Source: Zoogloea oryzae (GTDB lineage Bacteria > Pseudomonadota > Gammaproteobacteria > Burkholderiales > Rhodocyclaceae). Taken from it: a DNA stretch of 64,000 bases. The DNA lies in assembly GCF_030161255.1 (NCBI RefSeq), contig NZ_BSPX01000014.1, positions 5,453-69,452 of the forward strand, given 5' to 3'. The position numbers and the translations under genes were made by a program. Positions 56,601 through 64,000 of this stretch are shown one piece after another (the stretch's first letter is position 1; each line of letters starts with the position of its first letter). The notes below the pieces were generated by a model that saw only the letters and a program-made list of their open reading frames with translations, was not told the origin of the DNA and ran no database searches.

Positions 56601-57735
56601 CCTGCCAACGGGCCGCCCCTTCGGCGCGGCCGTTGCCGGGCAGACGCAGGTCGAGGTTGGCCAGGGCCAGCTCGCCATTGGCCCAACGCAGGGCGGTGGC
56701 GAGGGATTCGACTGGCAGCGCGCCGGCATCGTAACTGCCGGGGGCGCGGTTGACGATCCGCACCGGGCCGCTCACCACCCAGTCGGTGGCGGCCGGCTTG
56801 TCGGTGGCGGCGGACGGGACGAGATCGGCGTCGATGTCGAGGGTGGCGGTGGGCGCGTCCGGGTGGAAGCGCTTCGGGTCCACGCCCCTGAGGTGGGCCT
56901 TGGCCGATTGCAGCGGCAGGCTGGCAAAGGGCGTGGCGACGATGGCGGCCGTGCCATCAACACCGGCCCCGGCGATGGTGGCATCCAGCAGCAGCTTCTG
57001 CAGGTCGCCGCCGGCCTTGGCGCTCACCGTCCAGGCCTCGTCGGCGTGGCGGGTGGCGAGGCTGGCGCTGGCCTTGAGGGGGAAAGGCTGCTGGCCGTCG
57101 AGTTCGGCGTCGGCGGCGAGCTGGCCGAAGGGCGCGGTGGCCTTGAGGCCGGTCGCCCGGTGGTGGCGGCCGTCGGATTGCAGCGCGCCGGCCAGGGCGG
57201 TGAATTCGATGTCTGGCGCGGCGGGCGTGCCGTCTGCAAGCTCGCCAACCCGCAGCCGGCCGATCTCGAAGTGGTCAATGGCGATGGCGGCGGTCAGCGC
57301 GAGGCTGTCGGGCAGCGTGGAGGGCGCGTCGCTGGGGGCACTGGCCACCTGCACGTCGGCGGCAGCGAGGCGGGCGATGTCGAGCCGGCCGCGGGTGAGC
57401 GCGGCGGGGTTCCAGGTGAGGGCCAGGTCATGCACATCCACCTGCAGGGTGGGCGTGCGCACGCGCAGCAGGCCCAGGTGCAGATCACCCAGCAGGTAGC
57501 CGTCGGCTTTCTCGAAGGTGACGACGCCGCCCGACAGCCGGGCGACGAAATCCACCAGCATGCCAAGGCCGGAGGTGGTGCCGCCCAGCCAGCCCACCAG
57601 CACGATGGCGACGGTGATGCCGGCAAGGAGCGCCGCCAGCAGGCCGCGCAGCAGCCCACGCCCCCAGCCCGGACGGGGCGGCGGCGGGGCTGGATCCTGC
57701 GGGGCCGGCCCGGACGGCTCCGGCGTGTCGCTCAT
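53683..57735 (-). CDS. tamB: TamB-type translocation/assembly protein
   Basis: 1350 residues. A Pro-rich cytoplasmic tail (1-26) leads to one membrane helix (about 27-50), then a very long run of beta-strand repeats typical of AsmA/TamB bridge proteins, and a C-terminal DUF490 (TamB) domain ending in FEQSISGTSSIVKLTYQL and a final F-x-L-S-F-K. TamB spans the periplasm and is implicated in outer-membrane protein assembly and lipid transport, usually with TamA. Here the ATG lies three bases after the trpC stop and no tamA is next to it, so it appears to be the last gene of the trp operon. Confidence 0.93.
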   Translation of the reverse strand: MSDTPEPSGPAPQDPAPPPPRPGWGRGLLRGLLAALLAGITVAIVLVGWLGGTTSGLGMLVDFVARLSGGVVTFEKADGYLLGDLHLGLLRVRTPTLQVDVHDLALTWNPAALTRGRLDIARLAAADVQVASAPSDAPSTLPDSLALTAAIAIDHFEIGRLRVGELADGTPAAPDIEFTALAGALQSDGRHHRATGLKATAPFGQLAADAELDGQQPFPLKASASLATRHADEAWTVSAKAGGDLQKLLLDATIAGAGVDGTAAIVATPFASLPLQSAKAHLRGVDPKRFHPDAPTATLDIDADLVPSAATDKPAATDWVVSGPVRIVNRAPGSYDAGALPVESLATALRWANGELALANLDLRLPGNGRAEGAARWQAPKPGTATEPAAGFGKVDAGLRISNLDARKLDKRAVTTRIAGRIDATADADVQTLSADLRDPQLALRLDARHAAGLVTIDKLLATARAAKLEATGKLALDAAGAFEATGRLDRFDPRAFVTTAPTADLNTRFTLKGKRAPQLAGRLDFDLAPSTLEGKPLAGRGVLAVEGMRLADADVALTLAGNRLVAKGRYGKPGDALDLNLDAPALAALGHGLGGKLRLAGVLRGSIDHPAGDFELTAEQLAVGGVRIDAANGQGRIAEGRNGSIAVALSVAGLRTPAKDGSASDALLRRASFVFDGTRAANTARLEAYANGSTSVVATLAGALSDGPRWQGRLESFQLRGDDRLTLAAPAPLLLSAEEITLGAAEVRGVAGGRFRLDETRWQARHLVARGSVSGVQVGVNLDPATRKVQSRGNSLQIGGEWNVDIGEQVNGLVRVFRESGDLELQGDSPVQLGLDELQLTVSAASNRIAFGFSAHGSRLGSASGAGTALAERIAAFPVRLVPGAPLLGSARLDIPSIAWAGPLADQNLKTDGSLKGEFSLAGTPASPEAAGRIRGDKLSFVMADQGLHLSGGTLQLDFNRDRLNLEEFSFVSPNRVKPREGRIDLARLTATPGTLKAKGQVQLATGEGHFDFRADRLPLLQRVDQWLVLSGEGELATGWNSAHLKGRLAADAGFVELSRTPPPSLGEDVVVLDPARGAKPQASPFSMSVDLAIGLGDALYVRALGLDTRLAGDLRLASGPGRPLAATGTITTVGGVYEGYGQKLSIEKGIITFNGPVANPGLNVVALRKGLTVEAGVGITGTARRPLVRLVSEPNVPDPEKLGWIVLGRPPDQGSGGEMALLVPAAQALLGDSGSGMSASLARALGFDEISFGSSVDGRSRVQTSSVATGSVTGTASSASSSNIDSVPGQVITIGKRLSARAMLSFEQSISGTSSIVKLTYQLTRRIAVIGRAGSENALDAVFTLSFK

Positions 57736-57738
57736 CGG

Positions 57739-58527
57739 TCAGCCGAACAGGGCGGCGAGGCCGGCACCGGGGTCGTCGGCGCGCATGAAGGCTTCGCCCA
57801 CCAGGAAAGCATTGACCTTGTGCTCGCGCATCAGGGCCACGTCGGCCGGGGCGAGGATGCCCGATTCGGTGACGACGATGCGCTCGGCGGGGATGCGCGG
57901 CAGCAAGTCGAGCGTGGTCTGCAGGCTGACCTCGAAGGTGCGCAGGTTGCGGTTGTTGATGCCGATGAGCGGCGTGCGCAGATGGAGGGCTACGTCCAGT
58001 TCGGCGCCGTCGTGGACTTCGACCAGCACGCCGAGGCCGAGGCTTTCGGCGATGGCTTCCATCTCCTGCATCTCGGCAAGGCTGAGGGCCGAGGCGATCA
58101 GCAGGATGGCGTCGGCGCCCATCGCGCGGGCTTCGTACACTTGATAGGGATCGACCAGGAAATCCTTGCGCAGGGCCGGCAGGCCGCAGGCGGCGCGGGC
58201 GGCCTGGAGGTATTCCGGCGCGCCCTGGAAGAACTGGCGGTCGGTGAGCACCGACAGGCAGGCGGCGCCGGCCTTCTCGTAGCTGGCGGCGATCTCGGCG
58301 GGGCGAAAGTCGGCGCGGATCACGCCCTTGGAGGGGCTGGCCTTCTTGATCTCGGAGATCACCGCGGCGCGGCCGGCGGCGATCTTCGCGCGCATGGCGC
58401 CGACGAAATCCCGGGCCGGGGTCTGGGCGGCGGCGAGCTCGCGCACCGCGGCGTCGGACACCGCGGCGCGGGCGGCGGCGACTTCCGTGTGCTTCACGGC
58501 GAGGATCTTGTTGAGGATGTCTGACAT
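57739..58527 (-). CDS. trpC: Indole-3-glycerol phosphate synthase TrpC
   Basis: 262 residues, a single-function TrpC barrel. Motifs include EIKKASPSKGVIR (catalytic Lys), LSVLTDRQFFQG, LRKDFLVDPYQ and ESGI. It converts carboxyphenylamino-deoxyribulose phosphate to indoleglycerol phosphate. It follows trpD after 24 bases and is followed by tamB after three. Confidence 0.97.
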   Translation of the reverse strand: MSDILNKILAVKHTEVAAARAAVSDAAVRELAAAQTPARDFVGAMRAKIAAGRAAVISEIKKASPSKGVIRADFRPAEIAASYEKAGAACLSVLTDRQFFQGAPEYLQAARAACGLPALRKDFLVDPYQVYEARAMGADAILLIASALSLAEMQEMEAIAESLGLGVLVEVHDGAELDVALHLRTPLIGINNRNLRTFEVSLQTTLDLLPRIPAERIVVTESGILAPADVALMREHKVNAFLVGEAFMRADDPGAGLAALFG

Positions 58528-58551
58528 GGAGGTTCTCTGAATGGGAGCGGC

Positions 58552-59583
58552 TTACGCGAAGGACTTGGTGCAGGCGACGAAGTCCTCGAGCTTGGCCCGG
58601 GCGGCGCCGGAGGCCAGCACCTCGCGGGCACGCACGATGCCTTCGCCGATGGAATCCACCAGATTGGCGGTGTACAGCGCCGTGCCGGCGTTGAGGGCGA
58701 CGATCTCGCGAGGGGCGCCCGGCTTGTTGTCGAGCACGCCCAGTAGCACGCTCTTGGATTCGTCGGCGTCGGCCACCTTGAGGTTGCGGCTCGACATCAT
58801 GGTGAGGCCGAAGTCTTCGGGGTGGATCTCGTATTCGCGGATCTGGCCGTCCTTGAGCTCGCCCACCAGGGTGGAGGCGCCCAGCGACACCTCATCCATG
58901 CTGTCGCGGCCATGCACCACCAGCACGTGCTTGGCACCGAGGCGCTCCATCACGCGCACGCAGATACCGACGAGATCCGGGTGGAACACGCCCAGCAGGG
59001 TGTTGGGCGCGCTGGCCGGGTTGGTGAGCGGGCCGAGGATGTTGAAGATCGTGCGCACGCCCATCTCGCGACGCACCGGCGCGACGTTCTTCATCGCGCT
59101 GTGGTGGTTGGGGGCGAACATGAAGCCGATGCCAGTGCGGGCGACGCACTCGGCCACCTGCTCGGGCTTGAGGTTGATGTTCACGCCCAGGGCCTCAAGC
59201 ACATCGGCGCTGCCGGACTTGCTCGAGACACTGCGCCCGCCGTGCTTGGCAACCCGGGCGCCGGCTGCCGCGGCGACGAAGATGGTGGCGGTGGAGATGT
59301 TGAAGGTGTGGGAGCCGTCACCGCCGGTGCCCACCACGTCCAGGAAGTGATCATTGGGCGGCGGCACGATGACCTTGGTGGACAGCTCCCGCATCACGGT
59401 GGCCGCCGCGGCGATCTCGCCGATGGTTTCCTTCTTGACGCGCAGGCCGGTTAGGATGGCCGCGGTCATCACCGGCGAGATTTCGCCGGCCATGATCTGG
59501 CGCATCAGCGACAGCATCTCGTCGTAGAAGATTTCCCGATGTTCGATGGTGCGTTGCAGGGCTTCCTGGGCAGTGATGGACAT
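58552..59583 (-). CDS. trpD: Anthranilate phosphoribosyltransferase TrpD
   Basis: 343 residues. The PRPP-binding motif GTGGDGSHTFNIST (about 84) and the KHGGRSVSSKSGSADVLEALG segment (about 112) are typical. It transfers phosphoribose to anthranilate. The start is 11 bases after the trpG stop, on the same strand. Confidence 0.97.
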   Translation of the reverse strand: MSITAQEALQRTIEHREIFYDEMLSLMRQIMAGEISPVMTAAILTGLRVKKETIGEIAAAATVMRELSTKVIVPPPNDHFLDVVGTGGDGSHTFNISTATIFVAAAAGARVAKHGGRSVSSKSGSADVLEALGVNINLKPEQVAECVARTGIGFMFAPNHHSAMKNVAPVRREMGVRTIFNILGPLTNPASAPNTLLGVFHPDLVGICVRVMERLGAKHVLVVHGRDSMDEVSLGASTLVGELKDGQIREYEIHPEDFGLTMMSSRNLKVADADESKSVLLGVLDNKPGAPREIVALNAGTALYTANLVDSIGEGIVRAREVLASGAARAKLEDFVACTKSFA

Positions 59584-59594
59584 GGCGGCTCCGG

Positions 59595-60167
59595 TCAGGC
59601 TTTGGATTGTTCGAGGAAATTGCGCAGCAGGTCGTGGCCGCGCTCGGTCAGGATCGATTCGGGGTGGAACTGCACGCCTTCGACCTCGAGCGTCTTGTGG
59701 CGCACGCCCATGATCTCGCCATCATCGGTCCAGGCGGTCACCTCCAGGCAGTCGGGCAGGGATTCGCGCTCGATGGCCAGCGAATGATAGCGGGTGCAGG
59801 TGAGCGGGTTGGGCAGGCCCTTGAACACGCCCTTGTCCAGATGATGCACCGGCGACACCTTGCCGTGCATCAGGCGCTTGGCATGGACGATCCTGCCGCC
59901 AAAAGCGGCGCCGATGCTCTGGTGGCCCAGGCACACGCCGAGCAGCGGGATCTTGCCGGCGAAGGCCTGGATGGCCGCCACCGAGATGCCCGCCTCGGCC
60001 GGCGAACAGGGGCCGGGCGAGACGACGATCTGGGCCGGCTTGAGGTTGGCGATCTGCTCGACGGTGATCTCGTCGTTGCGATACACCCGCACGTCGGCAC
60101 CGAGTTCGCCGAAGTACTGGACGAGGTTGTAAGTAAAGCTGTCGTAGTTGTCGATCATCAGCAGCAT
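59595..60167 (-). CDS. trpG: Anthranilate synthase glutamine amidotransferase TrpG
   Basis: 190 residues from ATG 60167 with AGGA nine bases upstream; a longer frame to 60326 is not needed. The protein starts MLLMIDNYDSFTYNLVQY, with the nucleophile in GVCLGHQSIG (Cys about 79) and the triad end GVQFHPESI (His, Glu about 170). It supplies ammonia to TrpE and may also serve PabB. First gene of the trpG-trpD-trpC-tamB unit; trpE is separated from it by an opposed gene. Confidence 0.96.
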   Translation of the reverse strand: MLLMIDNYDSFTYNLVQYFGELGADVRVYRNDEITVEQIANLKPAQIVVSPGPCSPAEAGISVAAIQAFAGKIPLLGVCLGHQSIGAAFGGRIVHAKRLMHGKVSPVHHLDKGVFKGLPNPLTCTRYHSLAIERESLPDCLEVTAWTDDGEIMGVRHKTLEVEGVQFHPESILTERGHDLLRNFLEQSKA

Positions 60168-60275
60168 GACGAGGCATCCTTTCGCTGGGCGCCGGCGCCG
60201 CTCCGGGCGGGCGCATTGGCTTGTTCTGACTTGATGCCGGCCCGGCGCAGCGCGGCGCGGGCCCGGCAAATGTTT

Positions 60276-60289
60276 GTAACCTTGGTTAC
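60276..60289. promoter_or_regulatory. Palindrome GTAACC-TT-GGTTAC in trpG/outer-membrane gene divergent region
   Basis: A perfect 14-base dyad between the divergent starts of trpG (60167) and the outer-membrane protein gene (60353). It has operator form but matches no family I can name, and it is not a TrpR consensus. Confidence 0.45.
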
Positions 60290-60352
60290 CGACAGGCGGT
60301 CGGCGGGTGTGGAAAGATCGGACCACATTCCAACAACACCCGAGGAAGAACG

Positions 60353-60907
60353 ATGAAAACCACCCGCGTCCTGACGATCGCCGCCGCCCTTTCGGCCCTC
60401 ACCGCCCCGGCCTTCGCCGGCGACTGGCAGTTCCTGCCGATTGCCGACAAGGGCTACGCCCCGAACTTCGTGGCGTCGGTGACCGGCGGCATCATGGACC
60501 CGCAGCACGCCAAGAGCGGCGACGCCTGGGGCCTGGAGCTGGCCATGAACTGCGGCCTGATCCAGACGCCCACCGGCGTGGTGCGCACCAAGCTGTCGGT
60601 GAACAAGTTCGACAAGGGCGGGCTTGACCTCACCACCGTCGAACTCAACCCGCGCTGGACGATCCCCGTCGCGAAGGACGTGACCTTCGGCATCGGCCCT
60701 GGCATCGGCTGGGTGAAGGCCGACGCGGGCAACCGCACCGTGGACATGTTCGCCTGGCAGGCGGGCGCCGATCTGGACTACCGCATGGGCCAGCTCAACC
60801 TGGGCCTTGGCGCGCGCTGGCAGGACACCGTCGGCAAGACGATCGCCACCGGCCAGCAGGGCGCGGACAACTGGCTGGTTCAGGCCAAGGTCGGCATCGC
60901 GTTCTGA
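60353..60907 (+). CDS. Small outer-membrane beta-barrel protein
   Basis: 184 residues, GAGGAAG upstream. A signal peptide is clear (MKTTRVLTIAAALSALTAPAFAG, cleaved near residue 22). The mature part has alternating amphipathic strands (FVASVTGG, WGLELAMNCGLI, FGIGPGIGWV, LNLGLGARWQD) and ends in VQAKVGIAF with a terminal Phe, the signature for outer-membrane barrel insertion. Probably an eight-strand barrel of the OmpA/OmpW-like size class; function unknown. It is inserted between trpE and trpG on the opposite strand. Confidence 0.82.
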   Translation: MKTTRVLTIAAALSALTAPAFAGDWQFLPIADKGYAPNFVASVTGGIMDPQHAKSGDAWGLELAMNCGLIQTPTGVVRTKLSVNKFDKGGLDLTTVELNPRWTIPVAKDVTFGIGPGIGWVKADAGNRTVDMFAWQAGADLDYRMGQLNLGLGARWQDTVGKTIATGQQGADNWLVQAKVGIAF

Positions 60908-60929
60908 CCCCCTCACCCGCGCTGCACCA

Positions 60930-60951
60930 GGCCGCCTGCGGGCGGCCTTTT
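60930..60951. terminator. Terminator between outer-membrane gene and trpE
   Basis: GGCCGCC, TGCG loop, GGCGGCC and TTTT. It terminates the plus-strand gene and lies just beyond the convergent trpE stop, so it may act on both. Confidence 0.82.
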
Positions 60952-60960
60952 GCATGGTGT

Positions 60961-62433
60961 TCACAGCGCGGTGTCGAGGCCGGCTTCGGCGATCTCGGCC
61001 GCACGCAGCATCGCGCGGGCCTTGCTCTGGGTTTCCTGCCACTCGGACTGGGGATCGGAATCGGCGACGATGCCGGCGCCCGCCTGGACGTGGATCTTGC
61101 CGTCCTTGACCACCGCGGTGCGGATGGCGATGGCGAGATCCATGTCGCCGTGGAAGCCCAGATAGCCGACCGAGCCGGCGTAGATGCCGCGCTTGGTGGG
61201 TTCGAGCTCGTCGATGATCTCCATCGCCCGCAGCTTGGGCGCGCCCGACACGGTGCCCGCCGGGAAGGTGGCGCGCAGCACGGCCAGGGCGTCGAGCCCG
61301 TCCTTGAGCTTGCCTTCGACGTTGGACACGATGTGCATCACGTGGGAGTAGCGCTCGACGGTAAAGCGCTCGGTGACCTTGACGCTGCCGGTGGTGGCCA
61401 CGCGGCCGCAGTCGTTGCGGCCCAGGTCGAGGAGCTGGAGGTGCTCGGCCCGCTCCTTCTCGTCGGCCAGCAGTTCCTCTTCGAGGGCGAGATCTTCGTC
61501 GTGGGTGGCGCCGCGCTTGCGGGTGCCGGCGATGGGACGCACGGTGACGTTGTTGTCTTCGAGGCGGACCAGGATCTCAGGCGAGGCGCCGACGACCTGG
61601 AACTCTTCGAAGTTGAAATAGAACATGTAGGGCGACGGGTTGAGGCTGCGGATCGCCCGGTACAGGGCCAGCGGCGTGGCGCCGAAGGGCTTGCTCATGC
61701 GCTGGGACAGCACCACCTGCATGATGTCGCCTTCGACGATGTAGTCCTTGGCCCGCTGCACGGCGGCCTTGAAGGCGTCTTCGCCGAAGCTCGACACCGC
61801 CTCGGTGGGCGCGGCGCGCACATCGGCGGGCACATTGACCGGCTCGCGCAGCTTGCCGAGGAGCTCCTTCAGGCGCTTCTGGGCGCGCTTGTAGGCGTTG
61901 GGCACCTCGGGCTCGGCATACACCACCAGGGTGAGCTTGCCGGAGAGGTTATCGACGATGGCGATCTCTTCGGACAGCAGCAGCAGGATGTCGGGGGTGC
62001 CGAGCTCGTCGGTCTTTTCGGTTTTGGCGAGGCGCGGCTCGATGTAGCGCACGGTGTCGTAGCCGAAGCAGCCGACGAGGCCGCCGGCAAAACGCGGCAG
62101 ATGATCCCGCGGCGGCACCTTGATGCGCTGCATGAACTCGCCCACATACGAGATCGGGTCGCCGTAGTCGCGGCGTTCGACCAGCCGATCGTTGGTGAGC
62201 AGCAGCACCGTACGGCCGTGGACCTCGATGCGCGTGGGGGCGGCGAGGCCGATGATCGAGTAGCGGCCGAAACGCTCACCGCCCTGCACGGATTCGAGCA
62301 GGTAGGTGTTGGGCGCGTTGGCCAGCTTCAGGTAAACAGAGAGGGGGGTGTCGAGATCCGCAAAGGTTTCGAGCGTAACCGGAATGCGGTTATAGCCCTG
62401 GTCGGCCAGGGCCTGGAATTCGGCTTCGGTCAT
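60961..62433 (-). CDS. trpE: Anthranilate synthase component I TrpE
   Basis: 490 residues, GGAG before the ATG. The N-terminal regulatory region includes the LLES motif (LLESVQGGERFGRYS, about 45) that binds feedback tryptophan. The chorismate domain has PSPYMFYF, RPIAGTRKRG, HLQLLDLGRNDCGRV and PAGTVSGAPK. With TrpG it makes anthranilate. It follows gph; a terminator separates its end from the opposed outer-membrane gene, so trpGDC need their own promoter. Confidence 0.97.
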   Translation of the reverse strand: MTEAEFQALADQGYNRIPVTLETFADLDTPLSVYLKLANAPNTYLLESVQGGERFGRYSIIGLAAPTRIEVHGRTVLLLTNDRLVERRDYGDPISYVGEFMQRIKVPPRDHLPRFAGGLVGCFGYDTVRYIEPRLAKTEKTDELGTPDILLLLSEEIAIVDNLSGKLTLVVYAEPEVPNAYKRAQKRLKELLGKLREPVNVPADVRAAPTEAVSSFGEDAFKAAVQRAKDYIVEGDIMQVVLSQRMSKPFGATPLALYRAIRSLNPSPYMFYFNFEEFQVVGASPEILVRLEDNNVTVRPIAGTRKRGATHDEDLALEEELLADEKERAEHLQLLDLGRNDCGRVATTGSVKVTERFTVERYSHVMHIVSNVEGKLKDGLDALAVLRATFPAGTVSGAPKLRAMEIIDELEPTKRGIYAGSVGYLGFHGDMDLAIAIRTAVVKDGKIHVQAGAGIVADSDPQSEWQETQSKARAMLRAAEIAEAGLDTAL

Positions 62434-62472
62434 GGAGACTCCGGAAGGACATGATGCTTTTTCGCGAGGGTA

Positions 62473-62491
62473 TCACGAGGGCTGCTCGTGA
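62473..62491. promoter_or_regulatory. Inverted repeat upstream of trpE
   Basis: TCACGAG-GGCTG-CTCGTGA, a perfect 7-bp dyad 40 bases before the trpE start in the 195-base gph-trpE gap. It may be an operator or leader hairpin. No leader peptide with tandem Trp codons was found, so classical attenuation is not supported. Confidence 0.45.
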
Positions 62492-62628
62492 CAGGTTCAG
62501 ACGGGGCTTAGCAGCCCAGCCATGACCGGCCGCCGCATCCACCGGGGGTGGGGATACGAACGGCAGGGAACTCCTGTACGAAAGTCATGCGCTTCGGGGT
62601 CACGATGGGATCGGGGTGGTCCGATGAG

Positions 62629-63306
62629 TCAGCGGATGCGCGGGAGCGCATCGACAAGGCTGGATAGTAGCCCGTCGCATTCGATGCTGTCCACCGGCAT
62701 GCCTTCGCTGTAGCCATAGGTGACGAGCAGCACCGGCATGCCGGCGGCGCGGGCGGCTTCGGCGTCGTTGGCCGAGTCGCCGATCATCAGCGATTCCGCC
62801 ACCGTCACACCCAGCAGTTCGCAGGCGTGGATGAGCGGCGCCGGGTGGGGTTTCTTCTCGGGCAGGGTGTCGCCGCTCACCGTGGCGCCAAAGTAGCCGG
62901 CGATGCCCATGCGCTCCAGCAGCGGCCCGGTGAAGGCGGCTGGCTTGTTGGTGACGCAGGCCATCGCCACGCCCTGCGCCTGCAGCGCCGCCAGCGCCGG
63001 CACCACGCCTTCGTAGATCGTGGTGGCGAGGCCATTGACCTCGGTGTAGTGGCGCTGGAAGGCCGCCACCGCCTCGGCCATCTCGGCATCGCTGGCGGTG
63101 CCGTGCTCGGCCAGGCAGCGCCGCACGAGGTTGAGCATGCCCTTGCCGACAAATGTGCGGATGGTGTCGATGGAATGGGGCGCGCGGCCCAACTCGACCA
63201 TCATCCGGTGACAGGCTTCGGACAGATCGGGGATGGAATCGAGCAGGGTGCCGTCCAGATCGAACAACACGGCGCGCACCGGGCGGCCAGGGGCGTGGGC
63301 AGTCAT
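62629..63306 (-). CDS. gph: Phosphoglycolate phosphatase Gph
   Basis: 225 residues. HAD-superfamily motifs are intact: FDLDGTLLDS (about 15, nucleophile Asp), VTNKP (about 118), KKPHPAP (about 150) and IGDSANDAEAA (about 174). It hydrolyses 2-phosphoglycolate. The gph-trpE order is conserved in betaproteobacteria. A start nearer 63276 is possible, but the chosen ATG matches family length. Confidence 0.93.
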   Translation of the reverse strand: MTAHAPGRPVRAVLFDLDGTLLDSIPDLSEACHRMMVELGRAPHSIDTIRTFVGKGMLNLVRRCLAEHGTASDAEMAEAVAAFQRHYTEVNGLATTIYEGVVPALAALQAQGVAMACVTNKPAAFTGPLLERMGIAGYFGATVSGDTLPEKKPHPAPLIHACELLGVTVAESLMIGDSANDAEAARAAGMPVLLVTYGYSEGMPVDSIECDGLLSSLVDALPRIR

Positions 63307-63352
63307 GGCAGGGCAAAGCGTGTGAAACGGAAGCCGCGCAGGATACGGGAGA

Positions 63353-64000
63353 TCACCGGGCCGACGCCAGCATGCCGCGCCGCAACCCGCCCATCGCGAT
63401 CGCCGCCATCAGCAGCACCACGGGCACCGCCGCCAGCAGATTGACCCGCTCCCAGCCGAGGACATCCACCAGCCTGCCGGCAAACAGCGTGGCCAGCGTG
63501 ACGGTGAGGAACACCGCGCTGTCGTTGAAGGCCTGCACCGCGGGGCGCTCCTCGTCGCGACAGGCGTCGGTGAGGAGCGTGGTGGCGCCCACGTAGAGGA
63601 AGTTCCAGCCCACGCCCACCAGGGCCAGCGCGATGCCGAAATCGCTGATCGCGTCGCCGCCCAGCGCCCAGGCGATGCCGGCCAGATTGAGCGCCCCGCC
63701 GCCGAACATCACCGCCGACGCCCCGAAGCGGCGGATCAGCGCGCCGGTGACGAAGCCCGGCGCAAACATCGCCACCAGATGCCACTGGATCACCGCGGTA
63801 GTGGCGCCAAAGTCGTGCCGCGCGCACAGCATGGCCAGCGGCGTGGCGGTCATCAGCAGGCCCATCACCCCGTAACCGATCGCCCCACCCGCCACCGCCA
63901 GCCGGAAGCGCCCCTGGCGGGCGATCTCGACCAGCCGGCGCGGCGCCCTGCCCCCGGCCGCCGGCTGCGGGACCGGCAGCGTGAGCCGCGATCCGAGCAG
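63353..64000 (-). CDS. MFS transporter, C-terminal part
   Basis: The frame stays open to the window edge, so only about the last 215 residues are present. Five or six hydrophobic helices are visible, with MFS-like loops GALIRRFGAS and FAGRLVDVLGW between them. A start at 63895 would cut through a helix and is not used. Substrate unknown. It lies 46 bases upstream of gph on the same strand, where many betaproteobacteria have rpe. Confidence 0.85.
   Translation of the reverse strand: MLGSRLTLPVPQPAAGGRAPRRLVEIARQGRFRLAVAGGAIGYGVMGLLMTATPLAMLCARHDFGATTAVIQWHLVAMFAPGFVTGALIRRFGASAVMFGGGALNLAGIAWALGGDAISDFGIALALVGVGWNFLYVGATTLLTDACRDEERPAVQAFNDSAVFLTVTLATLFAGRLVDVLGWERVNLLAAVPVVLLMAAIAMGGLRRGMLASAR

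Noticed and set aside
62434..62628. trp leader peptide and attenuator
   Set aside because: No short ORF with tandem Trp codons before trpE; only a plain dyad at 62473-62491.

Overview
The window is high-GC DNA packed with genes, read here as a betaproteobacterium, most likely Rhodocyclales (Azoarcus/Thauera/Zoogloea relatives). The support is gene content: a Lut/Dld/LldP lactate operon, the gph-trpE...trpG-trpD-trpC arrangement, a ModE-modABC-Mop molybdate module, an OprC/NosA copper receptor typical of denitrifiers, many hybrid sensor kinases, and BPSS/DUF-type membrane proteins. The genus is not resolved. No rRNA, tRNA, CRISPR array, complete insertion sequence or prophage was seen.

Layout. 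1-6.4 kb: lactate oxidation operon (lutC end, lutB, Fe-S D-lactate dehydrogenase, lldP, terminator). 6.6-11.3 kb: an oxygen-sensor-like hemerythrin hybrid kinase, a GAF-GGDEF cyclase and a YnfA protein. 11.4-11.75 kb: a scar holding a second copy of the lldP 3' end and its terminator. 11.9-15 kb: a serine-hydrolase-like protein, an L,D-transpeptidase and an SpmA-SpmB fusion. 15.3-20.4 kb: signal transduction block (hybrid kinase, kinase/regulator pair, a regulator with a degenerate receiver, and a sigma-54-type promoter ahead of a 37-residue ORF). 20.4-23.4 kb: rlmA, a membrane-anchored Mrr-like nuclease and a spermidine-synthase-like protein. 23.5-27 kb: two tandem chemoreceptors, each behind a sigma-28-like promoter. 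27-30.8 kb: copper TonB receptor convergent with a haem-motif sensor kinase. 30.8-35.6 kb: modCBA-modE divergent from a di-Mop protein, with two ModE-box matches. 35.6-40 kb: MBL hydrolase, a small conserved-looking protein, a zinc-ribbon PD-(D/E)XK protein and recQ. 40-46 kb: a four-gene MACPF/perforin-like operon divergent from a NarL-type regulator and hybrid kinase. 46-53.5 kb: phospholipase D lipoprotein, phosphoesterase lipoprotein, FKBP, a REP-like repeat, msrA, an alpha/beta hydrolase and membrane proteins. 53.7-63.3 kb: gph-trpE, an opposed outer-membrane protein gene, then trpG-trpD-trpC-tamB. 63.35 kb to the end: truncated MFS transporter.

How the parts fit: lactate is imported by LldP and oxidised by the flavin/Fe-S enzymes into the quinone pool. 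The hemerythrin, haem-motif and chemoreceptor proteins look like redox, oxygen and energy sensing. Molybdate and copper uptake fit molybdoenzyme and copper-dependent denitrification enzymes, although none of those enzymes is encoded here. The least explained unit, and the best candidate for an undescribed system, is the cytoplasm-synthesised (leaderless) MACPF operon. Its large protein carries three N-terminal internal repeats, and the operon faces its own apparent two-component system across an intergenic region with two palindromes.
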